NCBI GenBank assembly: GCA_040779335.1
Contig: JBFONV010000005.1
Coordinates: forward strand, 310,001-374,000
Direction of reading: 5' to 3'
Source of the DNA: JBFONV01 sp040779335
Lineage (GTDB): Bacteria > Pseudomonadota > Gammaproteobacteria > Enterobacterales > Alteromonadaceae
Length of the DNA: 64,000 bases
In this document: piece after piece, positions 26,821 through 32,647 of the stretch
Numbering within the stretch: the stretch's first letter is position 1
Layout: each line of letters begins with the position of its first letter
Position numbers and translations under genes: made by a program
The notes under the pieces: generated by a model
Database searches by the model: none
What the model was told of the DNA's origin: nothing
Seen by the model: only the letters and a program-made list of their open reading frames with translations

Positions 26821-27183
26821 ATGATCGAAGCAAGTTGTCATTGTGGCAATATAAAAATAGCGGTTCCTGAAACAACGGAGTCAGTTACAAGTTGCAATTG
26901 TTCTGCTTGCAGCAAGTATGCATCATTATGGGCTTACTTTTCACCTAAAGACGTTAAAGTTACTATGGACGTTAATTCCATTTCTTCATATTCTTGGGGC
27001 GATAAAACCATTAAATACCATCATTGTAATAACTGTGGTTGTTTGACTCATTACACACCAACAGAACTTGGCAATAAAGATAAAATGGCTGTCAACTTTC
27101 GTTTAGTAAATGCAAATGTTGTACGCGCTCTTAAAGTTAGATATTTTGATGGCGCTGATACATGGGAAGAAATAAAGCAGTAA
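26821..27183 (+). CDS. Cassette 2: GFA (CENP-V) family protein
   Basis: A 120-residue protein with the zinc-binding cysteines of the GFA family: CHCG near residue 6, CNCSAC near 28 and CNNCGC near 78. The family was named after a glutathione-dependent formaldehyde-activating enzyme, but most members have no proven activity. ATG 26821 is chosen with GGAG 9 nt upstream; the ATG at 26806 and the TTG at 26797 would start inside the attC or just after it. It is carried between two clear attC sites. Stop TAA 27181-27183 is 2 bp before the next 5' box. Confidence 0.85.
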   Translation: MIEASCHCGNIKIAVPETTESVTSCNCSACSKYASLWAYFSPKDVKVTMDVNSISSYSWGDKTIKYHHCNNCGCLTHYTPTELGNKDKMAVNFRLVNANVVRALKVRYFDGADTWEEIKQ

Positions 27184-27185
27184 AT

Positions 27186-27286
27186 GCCTAACAATAGCTT
27201 TCAAGTTGGACAAATAACAGTTGGTTTTTTCTCCTGCGTCGCTTATTTTAGCCTACTACAAATTGCCCATTAATGGGGTGTTAAGT
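27186..27286 (+). repeat. attC site of cassette 2 (101 bp, VCR-like)
   Basis: 5' box GCCTAAC (27186-27192) is a perfect RYYYAAC, and 3' box GTTAAGT (27280-27286) a perfect GTTRRRY. The inner TCAAGTTGGAC and the central block CAGTTGG-T4-CTCCTGCGTCGC are shared with the site at 28023-28118. Confidence 0.85.
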
Positions 27287-27301
27287 TTAAATGGAGATAG
27301 C

Positions 27302-27688
27302 ATGCCGCTCAAAGTCGATCACGTTACTATTTTGGTTAAATCATTAAAAGATAGTATGCCGTATTATATAAAATTATTAGAACTTATTGGCTTTACTAAG
27401 TTACGTGATTTTGTTTGGACTGATAATGAAGGATTTTTTCTTCAATTTAATCAGGCAAAAGAAGGCTCTAAAGAATATGAAAGGCATGGTGCAGGAATGA
27501 ATCATATTGGATTTTCCGCGCCTTCACCAGAGTTCGTGATTGATTTACAAACAAAGATGAAAGAAAGCGGCTTTGTTGTGCCTGAAATACAGGATTTTGA
27601 TGGTGTTAAAGCATTGTTCATGAAAGATCCCGATGGTATTCGTTTCGAAATTACTTATTATCCACCAGGTATGGCTGTCGTCGATTAA
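27302..27688 (+). CDS. Cassette 3: VOC superfamily (glyoxalase-like) protein
   Basis: A 128-residue protein of the vicinal oxygen chelate fold. It begins MPLKVDHVTILVKSLKDS, contains HGAGMNHIGFSAPSPE in the middle and ends with FMKDPDGIRFEITYY; the His and Glu of these motifs are the usual metal ligands. Such proteins act as glyoxalases, dioxygenases or antibiotic-resistance proteins; the substrate is unknown. The ATG at 27302 is preceded by GGAG at 5 nt; a longer frame from 27221 would run through the attC site and is rejected. Confidence 0.82.
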   Translation: MPLKVDHVTILVKSLKDSMPYYIKLLELIGFTKLRDFVWTDNEGFFLQFNQAKEGSKEYERHGAGMNHIGFSAPSPEFVIDLQTKMKESGFVVPEIQDFDGVKALFMKDPDGIRFEITYYPPGMAVVD

Positions 27689-27705
27689 AACTTAGAGTCA
27701 TTGCA

Positions 27706-27753
27706 ACTTAACAAGCTAATTAATTTGTTGTGCCACTTATACGGGCATTATAT
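27706..27753 (+). repeat. Degenerate attC-like block after cassette 3
   Basis: ACTTAAC (27706-27712) is a good 5' box. The 3' side, GGGCATTATAT, looks like a decayed GGGCGTTATAT. The middle is short and lacks the VCR-like centre, so this is a weak call. Confidence 0.35.
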
Positions 27754-27774
27754 TTCTGTCGATAGGAGAGTCGA

Positions 27775-28017
27775 ATGAGTATATTTCTTGAGTTCATACC
27801 TAATCTATTTGTAGCTTTGGCTTTTGATTTTATTCTGTACATAACTGGGGCAGCGGTATTACGTGTCATTTCTTTTGGCTTGTTCAAAATCCAATTGTAT
27901 AGTTATAGTGAATATAAAGAGTTAAAAGGTACACCTAACAACGGTTATCTCATGCCTTACGTTGTTGGTATTTTGTTTTATGCGCTAATAATTATTTTAA
28001 TTGCTTGGTTCAATTAA
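27775..28017 (+). CDS. Cassette 4: small two-helix membrane protein
   Basis: An 80-residue hydrophobic protein with helices at about 6-32 and 60-79 joined by a polar loop (YSYSEYKELKGTPNNGY). No family was recognised. AGGAG lies 8 nt before the ATG. It has the size and make-up of many small membrane proteins found as cassette cargo. Function unknown. Confidence 0.6.
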   Translation: MSIFLEFIPNLFVALAFDFILYITGAAVLRVISFGLFKIQLYSYSEYKELKGTPNNGYLMPYVVGILFYALIIILIAWFN

Positions 28018-28022
28018 GCGAA

Positions 28023-28118
28023 ATATAAGCAGTTAAAGCGGGACACGCAACAGTTGGCTTTTGCTCCTGCGTCGCCATTTTAGTCAACAATTATTTGCCT
28101 CTGCATGAGGCGTTATGT
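28023..28118 (+). repeat. attC site of cassette 4 (about 96 bp, VCR-like)
   Basis: 3' box GTTATGT (28112-28118); 5' box weak (ATATAAG, 28023-28029); inner AAAGCGGGAC and the block CAGTTGG-CTTTTG-CTCCTGCGTCGC nearly identical to the site at 27186. GCCT and AGGC lie in the right arm. Confidence 0.75.
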
Positions 28119-28186
28119 GCCAATGCGTCATGCGCTTAATCTATTACTGAATATATTTGTATTCAGGTATTACGAAGAAGAGAATT

Positions 28187-28813
28187 ATGGTTTTCGGTTT
28201 TAATACTTCAGAGATTATCGAGTTTACTAAGGTGTACTTGGCCGTTTTCTATTCAATTGTCGCAGCATTTTATACTTTTAGAGTCATTAACAAGAAAAGA
28301 AAGACTGGTAAATCATTGGTGTTTGCAGGAAAGCAGTATTGTAAGACATGGTGGAACCATATTGCCTTTCGTTTTTTCCGTATATCTATATGGATGGTAT
28401 GTTTATTTAGACTGTTTTACCCTAATACTGATATTTATTTGGGTATGATAAATATACTAACGTTATCATCAGTAATAGGTCTCGGGTTAATATTGTTAAC
28501 TGTTGGCTTTCTCTCTACAGTATTAATTCACTATAGTTTAGGAAAAGAATGGCGTTCTGGTATTGATCCTTCTGGACCAGCCAAAGTTATTACAAGTGGG
28601 GTTTATCAATTTTCACGTAACCCTATGTTTGTTTCTATTGCTATTGCGCAACTAGGTTTTTTCTTTGCTATGCCTTCTGTTTTTTCTTTGCTATGTTTAA
28701 TTGTCGGTTTATATACACTACACAGTCAGGCTTTAGAAGAAGAGATACATTTGTCTCAAAAATTTCCTATAGAGTACGCTGCTTATGTATCAAAGGTTCG
28801 GCGTTGGGTATAA
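28187..28813 (+). CDS. Cassette 5: isoprenylcysteine methyltransferase-like membrane protein
   Basis: A 208-residue integral membrane protein. The C-terminal half has the ICMT/PEMT pattern: GKEWRSGIDPSGPAKVITSG, then VYQFSRNPMFVS, then EEEIHLSQKFPIEYAAY. This group uses S-adenosylmethionine to methylate lipids or isoprenoid-like compounds at the membrane. About five helices are visible. ATG 28187 has AAGAAGAGA upstream; a TTG at 28157 is less likely. Its substrate is unknown. Confidence 0.72.
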   Translation: MVFGFNTSEIIEFTKVYLAVFYSIVAAFYTFRVINKKRKTGKSLVFAGKQYCKTWWNHIAFRFFRISIWMVCLFRLFYPNTDIYLGMINILTLSSVIGLGLILLTVGFLSTVLIHYSLGKEWRSGIDPSGPAKVITSGVYQFSRNPMFVSIAIAQLGFFFAMPSVFSLLCLIVGLYTLHSQALEEEIHLSQKFPIEYAAYVSKVRRWV

Positions 28814-28824
28814 GTTGATGAATA

Positions 28825-28923
28825 GCACAAATACGTTACTCAAACGGACGCTAAATAGTTGGCTAGCGCTCGTTTCTCGCAATTTTATCCAACTATTTAA
28901 TGCCGGTTAGCGTGGCGTTATGT
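28825..28923 (+). repeat. attC site of cassette 5 (about 99 bp)
   Basis: 3' box GTTATGT (28917-28923). ACGCTAA pairs with TTAGCGT and ATAGTTGG with CCAACTAT, giving a strong long stem; the inner CAAACGGAC matches the array family. The 5' box (GCACAAA) is degenerate. Confidence 0.7.
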
Positions 28924-28941
28924 TTTTATAAGGTACTTTTA

Positions 28942-29061
28942 ATGAATAATAATACCTGTCCTAAATTAAAGTTACTTCATGTGGTTGAAATGGCGCGACC
29001 GTTAAAATTGGTTAGGGATATAACCGACCGCTGCTTCTTTATAGCCAATTCGGCTCATTAA
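28942..29061 (+). CDS. Possible 39-residue leader peptide before nhaA
   Basis: An ATG at 28942 opens 39 codons ending one base before the nhaA ATG. AAGG lies 9-10 nt upstream. The product (MNNNTCPKLKLLHVVEMARP start) has no recognised family. It may be a translationally coupled leader peptide, or it may be chance, because the same bases can fold into a structured RNA leader (29006-29055). Weak call. Confidence 0.3.
   Translation: MNNNTCPKLKLLHVVEMARPLKLVRDITDRCFFIANSAH
29006..29055 (+). promoter_or_regulatory. Structured leader of nhaA, candidate cation-sensing RNA
   Basis: A compact hairpin GGTTA-GGGATA-TAACC (29010-29025) lies inside an outer stem AATTGG (29006-29011) / CCAATT (29045-29050). 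The outer stem competes with a hairpin AGCC (29043-29046) / GGCT (29052-29055) that sits 8 nt before the nhaA ATG. Two mutually exclusive folds next to a start codon are typical of riboswitches, and nhaA genes are known to carry Li+/Na+-responsive RNA leaders (nhaA-I/II motifs). Identity with those motifs is not established here. Confidence 0.35.
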
Positions 29062-29062
29062 G

Positions 29063-30442
29063 ATGGCCAACGACTCTAAAAATGTGTTGCAGCGTGGTCT
29101 GGAAAATATCCATGATCCATTTTCCAATTTCATTCGTGCTCAGACAACCTCCAGCCTGTTTCTTCTGATCGCTACCATCGCGGCCCTTTGGTGGGCAAAC
29201 TCAGCTTATTCTTCTACCTATCAGAACCTTATACACACACCGATTGGTTTTTTTGTGGGAGAATTTGAGCTACAGGCTTCACTCAAACACATTATTAATG
29301 ATGGTTTGATGGTGATATTTTTCTTCCTGCTCGGTCTTGAGATTAAACGGGAAGTAATTGCTGGAGACCTCGCCCGACCTGAGAATCGACGTATGTTGGT
29401 TTTATGTGCCGTTGGTGGAATGGTTTGTCCGGCTGTGATTTATTCCTTGTTCAACTGGTCACTTGATTCACAGATTGGATGGGGCATACCGATGGCAACC
29501 GACACCGCGTTTGCACTGGGCGTTCTTACCCTAGTGAGAAAGCATATACCTGCTAGCCTCTTGGCTTTTATCGTTGGCCTCGCCATTGTTGACGATGTCG
29601 GCGCGATACTGGTTATTGCAATATTTTACACTCAAGAAATATCTGTAATGCACCTGTCAAGTGCGTTTGCGCTTATTACGTTTTTGGCAGTGGCCAATTA
29701 CGCAGGCGTTCGCCAGCCGATTTTCTATATTTTCATCGGCGTTGCAGCATGGTGGGCTATGCTCAAGTCCGGCGTTCACCCCACGGTTGCCGGTGTCGCT
29801 ATTGCCTTGACGGTGCCAGCAAGACCCAAGTTTTCGTCAGTAAAATTACTCGATAAAGCAAAATCTATAATCAGCTCAATGCAGAAAAAAACAAAAGATG
29901 TCGATGTTCTCGGTAGTAGACGAGATCACGAACAAGTACTAGAGGTGCGCGATTTTGCGGAACGTGCCAGCACCCCCTTGCGTCGTTGGGAAGATGCGCT
30001 GGACTTACCGGTAGCATTTTTTATCTTACCGCTGTTTGCATTAACCAATGCTGGCGTAGTATTTAGTGTAAGCTCATTTATCCATAGCCTTCAGCAGCCA
30101 ATTGGATTAGGTATTATTACCGGGCTAGTAATTGGAAAATTCATCGGTATTTCCGGTGCTTGCTGGCTGTGCCTGCGCTACGAAATTGGCCGTTTACCTG
30201 ACGGCGTTAATTTTCAACATGTTATTGGCGCTTCACTAATAACAGGGATAGGCTTCACCATGTCCACTTTTATCGCCTCGCTAGGTTTCGAGATGCAACC
30301 AGAGCATCTCCAGAACGCAAAAACATCGATCTTGGTCGCCTCTGTTCTTTCCGCAATTATTGGTGTGTTATATATACGGATGGTTTCTACAAAAAAACAT
30401 AACAAAACACGCAATTCGACACCAAAAAACGGCGCGAATTAG
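29063..30442 (+). CDS. nhaA: Cassette 6: Na+/H+ antiporter NhaA
   Basis: A 459-residue antiporter, longer than E. coli NhaA (388). Key residues are present: ATDTAFALGVL with Asp147 and LAIVDDVGAILVIA with Asp177/Asp178, the cation and proton site. A hydrophilic insert of about 50 residues (255-308, KAKSIISSMQKKTKDV and RRDHEQVLEVRDF) precedes the last helices, as in one NhaA subgroup. It exchanges Na+ or Li+ for H+ at the inner membrane. The gene is bounded by array core sites (28917 and 30450), and an attC overlaps its last 15 codons, so it is a genuine though unusually large cassette. Confidence 0.92.
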   Translation: MANDSKNVLQRGLENIHDPFSNFIRAQTTSSLFLLIATIAALWWANSAYSSTYQNLIHTPIGFFVGEFELQASLKHIINDGLMVIFFFLLGLEIKREVIAGDLARPENRRMLVLCAVGGMVCPAVIYSLFNWSLDSQIGWGIPMATDTAFALGVLTLVRKHIPASLLAFIVGLAIVDDVGAILVIAIFYTQEISVMHLSSAFALITFLAVANYAGVRQPIFYIFIGVAAWWAMLKSGVHPTVAGVAIALTVPARPKFSSVKLLDKAKSIISSMQKKTKDVDVLGSRRDHEQVLEVRDFAERASTPLRRWEDALDLPVAFFILPLFALTNAGVVFSVSSFIHSLQQPIGLGIITGLVIGKFIGISGACWLCLRYEIGRLPDGVNFQHVIGASLITGIGFTMSTFIASLGFEMQPEHLQNAKTSILVASVLSAIIGVLYIRMVSTKKHNKTRNSTPKNGAN

Positions 30443-30456
30443 TCGAAACGTTATGT
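30397..30456 (+). repeat. attC site of the nhaA cassette, overlapping the gene's 3' end
   Basis: 5' box ACATAAC (30397-30403) and 3' box GTTATGT (30450-30456) are perfect inverses. Inner pairs such as TTCGAC / GTCGAA and AATTCG / CGAATT can form the stem. About 46 bp of it lies inside the nhaA reading frame. Confidence 0.75.
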
Positions 30457-30474
30457 GTCAGTAGAGGAGAGTAT

Positions 30475-30873
30475 ATGCGTATAGTTTTTGGCTTTATCTT
30501 TTTATTTATTTCACTTAATGTTAACGCTGAAAATATCAAGCCGTTCACATCTGATGGCTGCAGTGTTTTCCCTGACGGGACATTTGAGCAAAGAGAATTA
30601 TGGCTATCTTGTTGCACTGCACATGATTATGCTTATTGGCAGGGTGGGACTTACGACGAAAGGCTAATTGCAGATAAAGAACTTCGTCTTTGTGTATCTA
30701 AAGTCGGTCAACCCCAAATTGCTGCACTTATGTTGGCAGGTGTTCGAGTAGGAGGCAGCCCATATTTCCCAACATCATTTAGATGGGGCTATGGTTGGTC
30801 CTATCCTCGTTGGTATAAAGCTCTAACAGAATCTGAAAAAAAGCAGATAATGGCGCTTAAAAATGACACATAA
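30475..30873 (+). CDS. Cassette 7: secreted phospholipase A2-like protein
   Basis: A 132-residue protein with a signal peptide (cleavage near residue 18, NVNA-EN). The motif CCTAHDYAYW at 46-55 fits the phospholipase A2 active-site pattern CCxxHD, with His50 and Asp51 as catalytic pair; DGCS near 27 could be part of the calcium loop and Cys28, Cys46, Cys47 and Cys73 could pair. The length matches small prokaryotic PLA2 proteins. AGAGGAGAG lies 6 nt before the ATG. Activity is predicted from the motif only. Confidence 0.5.
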   Translation: MRIVFGFIFLFISLNVNAENIKPFTSDGCSVFPDGTFEQRELWLSCCTAHDYAYWQGGTYDERLIADKELRLCVSKVGQPQIAALMLAGVRVGGSPYFPTSFRWGYGWSYPRWYKALTESEKKQIMALKNDT

Positions 30874-30964
30874 AAAGCCAATCAAGCGGAACTTTTTACA
30901 GTGTGCTTGGTTTCGCTACACATTTTTAGCAAACAATTATCAGCCCATTAAATTGGCGTTAGCA
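30868..30964 (+). repeat. attC site of cassette 7 (about 97 bp)
   Basis: 3' box GTTAGCA (30958-30964); 5' box ACATAAA (30868-30874) overlaps the stop codon. GCCAAT pairs with ATTGGC, the inner TCAAGCGGAAC matches the array family, and GTGT / ACAC form a central stem. Confidence 0.7.
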
Positions 30965-30980
30965 ATAATCAAGAGTAAGC

Positions 30981-31454
30981 ATGGAAATCAACTTTAGAGT
31001 AGCAACAATTGAGGATTCTGAAATAATAGGTTCTTTAGTTGTAGAGCTGACAACTGAAATTTGTGAGTTAACCAAAGCACAGCATTTTGACATTGATCTT
31101 AATGGAACAATTCAACGATGTAGTGAACTCATTCGCGATGGTCATTACGCTGGAATTATTGGTGAATATCAAAATAAGCCTGTTTCCGTTGTTACTTTTA
31201 CAGAAACATATGCTTTATACGCTGGTGGTAAAATTGGTGTAATTCAAGAATTTTATATTTCACCTGAACACAGAGCTTCAGGTGTTGGTTCTCTGCTAAT
31301 TGAACAAGTTAAAAGATACGGAAAGCAGCAAGACTGGTCATGCATTGAATTATGCACTCCCCCTTTACCTGAATTTAAAAGGACATTAAATTTCTATCAA
31401 AAAAATGGTTTAATTCCTGTTGGTGGCCGTAAAATGAGACAGGCATTGGCGTAA
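30981..31454 (+). CDS. Cassette 8: GNAT family N-acetyltransferase
   Basis: A 157-residue acetyltransferase. The acetyl-CoA site is in FYISPEHRASGVGSLLIEQV (R/Q-x-x-G-x-G/A form), followed by the strand CIELCTPP and the helix FYQKNGLIPVGGRKMRQ typical of GNAT motif B. It begins MEINFRVATIEDSE, with AGAGTAAGC just upstream. GNAT proteins are frequent cassette cargo and may acetylate drugs, toxins or metabolites; the substrate is unknown. It is the last identifiable cassette; the region after it is decayed. Confidence 0.85.
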   Translation: MEINFRVATIEDSEIIGSLVVELTTEICELTKAQHFDIDLNGTIQRCSELIRDGHYAGIIGEYQNKPVSVVTFTETYALYAGGKIGVIQEFYISPEHRASGVGSLLIEQVKRYGKQQDWSCIELCTPPLPEFKRTLNFYQKNGLIPVGGRKMRQALA

Positions 31455-31464
31455 ATTATTGCTA

Positions 31465-31593
31465 TAAGGCGTTAATAAAATAAATCGCTACTTGAGCTAT
31501 TAGTCAACGTTTTTAAGCCGGTCGTTCGCGCTAACCCGCCAGCCTGTTTTAGTCAAAGCTCATAGGTGTCTAGCGTCAGATCAACTATGAGCT
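31465..31593 (+). repeat. Decayed attC-like and inverted-repeat remnants at the array's right end
   Basis: AAGGCGTTAATA (about 31475-31486) looks like a 3' core box, and GTTTTAGTCAAAGC near 31545 resembles the centre of the sites at 27186 and 28023. AGCTCATAG (31557-31565) and CTATGAGCT (31585-31593) form a 9-bp inverted repeat. The rest of 31594-31729 shows nothing. Confidence 0.35.
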
Positions 31594-31729
31594 ACAATCT
31601 ACAAATTAATCAAAGCTACATTCTCTCTCATATTTTGCCACACAACAGGATCGATATATTTACCAAAGAACCTTTAACGCGGTTTACATGAATTAAAAAG
31701 TAACCTTTTCGCGAGTATTCTTGATGAAT

Positions 31730-31981
31730 CTACGCGGGTGCTTGTTCTTTTTTGAGCATCACATAGAGTTCGTCTTTATGCTGTAAACGCTTTAACTTTA
31801 GCTCTTCAAGATATTCATCCGTGGTATTTTCTATACCTTGCTCAATACGCTTTATTTCATGATCTAATCGATGATACTCAGTAAAAAGTCGAGCAAAGTG
31901 ATTGTTTTCCATTTTTAGTCGACGAATTTCATCTTTGAATTCAGGGAGTTCGCTGTGTAAGTCATGTTTCTCAATTGTCAT
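31730..31981 (-). CDS. YdcH family (DUF465) protein
   Basis: An 83-residue, fully helical, charged protein. ELPEFKDEIRRLKMENNHFA followed by RLFTEYHRLDHEIKRIEQG is the DUF465/YdcH signature; it should form a short coiled coil. Function is not known, though such genes are often linked to stress or envelope functions. It lies 12 bp downstream of the DksA-like gene and is likely in the same unit. Confidence 0.85.
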   Translation of the reverse strand: MTIEKHDLHSELPEFKDEIRRLKMENNHFARLFTEYHRLDHEIKRIEQGIENTTDEYLEELKLKRLQHKDELYVMLKKEQAPA

Positions 31982-31993
31982 ATTATTTATCTC

Positions 31994-32308
31994 CTATGAT
32001 GCACATTTAATGCAGGTATTGGTGTAAGGGAGAACGTGCAAACGTTCAACACTGATGGGCTGATCGCACTCACTGCATATACCATATTGATCCTGCTTTA
32101 AGCTTTGCAATGCTTGGTTAACAAGGCGTAATTCATTCTTAGCTTCTTGATGAATTTCATCCAGAACCTGATCATTTTCACTTTCCGTGGTTTGCTCAGC
32201 GAAGTCTGGCGAACGACCTTTTTTAAAATCATTTTCTATCGCACTTATCCGATCACGCAATTCTTTTTGCTTTGCTTCTAACGACTCTAAAACCTTACTC
32301 TCAATCAT
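31994..32308 (-). CDS. TraR/DksA-type zinc finger protein
   Basis: A 104-residue protein with an N-terminal helical hairpin (about 1-70) and a C-terminal C4 zinc finger, GICSECDQPISVERL to CIKC. This matches short DksA/TraR relatives that bind RNA polymerase through the secondary channel or act in oxidative-stress responses. AAGGAGC lies 6 nt before the ATG. It is shorter than DksA (about 150) and the DxxDxA acidic tip is not obvious, so DksA-like regulation is only possible. Confidence 0.82.
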   Translation of the reverse strand: MIESKVLESLEAKQKELRDRISAIENDFKKGRSPDFAEQTTESENDQVLDEIHQEAKNELRLVNQALQSLKQDQYGICSECDQPISVERLHVLPYTNTCIKCAS

Positions 32309-32332
32309 GGCTTGCTCCTTTATTCTCTATAG

Positions 32333-32446
32333 TTAGCGTACTTGCTTTAAGGCGTTTTCTATTTGATCTAGCTCATCTTTTGTTTCGAAAAAGTACTGAT
32401 AATCAAAAATATCTTGTCTAGGAGCAGAACAAAAACAGCCACTTAA
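32333..32446 (-). pseudogene. Possible gene remnant upstream of the DksA-like gene
   Basis: Between in-frame stops (32333-32335 and 32447-32449) the minus strand reads SGCFCSAPRQDIFDYQYFF and then ETKDELDQIENALKQVR. This has protein-like composition but no ATG/GTG/TTG start. It may be the C-terminal remnant of a lost gene or a chance frame. Not recognised. Confidence 0.25.
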
Positions 32447-32543
32447 TTAAAAAGTTAATACATTGATAAATAAGCAGTAATAAGAATTAGTGCAGATATT
32501 TTCAGAGTAAATCATCATATGGATTCTAGCTATTTTTACCATC

Positions 32544-32559
32544 TTAGACTTAGGTCTAA
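32544..32559 (+). promoter_or_regulatory. Palindrome before acs, candidate CrbR site
   Basis: TTAGAC-TTAG-GTCTAA is a perfect 6-bp inverted repeat 89 bp before the acs ATG. A related TTTAGTCTAGA lies before the acetate symporter genes (21021-21031). Apart from this and the remnant at 32333-32446, the 340 bp before acs show nothing else. Confidence 0.4.
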
Positions 32560-32647
32560 TTCCCTAATTAACTTTTCTTATCTATGTTAATAGCTAATCC
32601 CAATAAGTATGATATGGCTGTCTATTGAAACAGCGGAGAGAATAACA

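Larger units (their letters stand above)
26070..31490 (+). mobile_element. Integrase-less integron cassette array (CALIN-like)
   Basis: About eight short genes, all on the plus strand, are separated by non-coding blocks of 56-101 bp that have attC architecture: a 5' RYYYAAC-like box, a CAAGCGGGAC-like inner box, a central hairpin, and a 3' GTTRRRY-like box (GTTGGGC, GTTAAGT, GTTATGT x3, GTTAGCA). The genes are unrelated and typical of cassette cargo. The left edge is set by GTTAGCC at 26070-26076 just before the first gene; the right edge by a degenerate GTTAATA near 31482. No intI gene is in the window, so mobility depends on an integrase elsewhere or is lost. Confidence 0.75.

Noticed and set aside
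27221..27301. N-terminal extension of the VOC protein
   Set aside because: It would translate the attC site; GGAG precedes the ATG at 27302.
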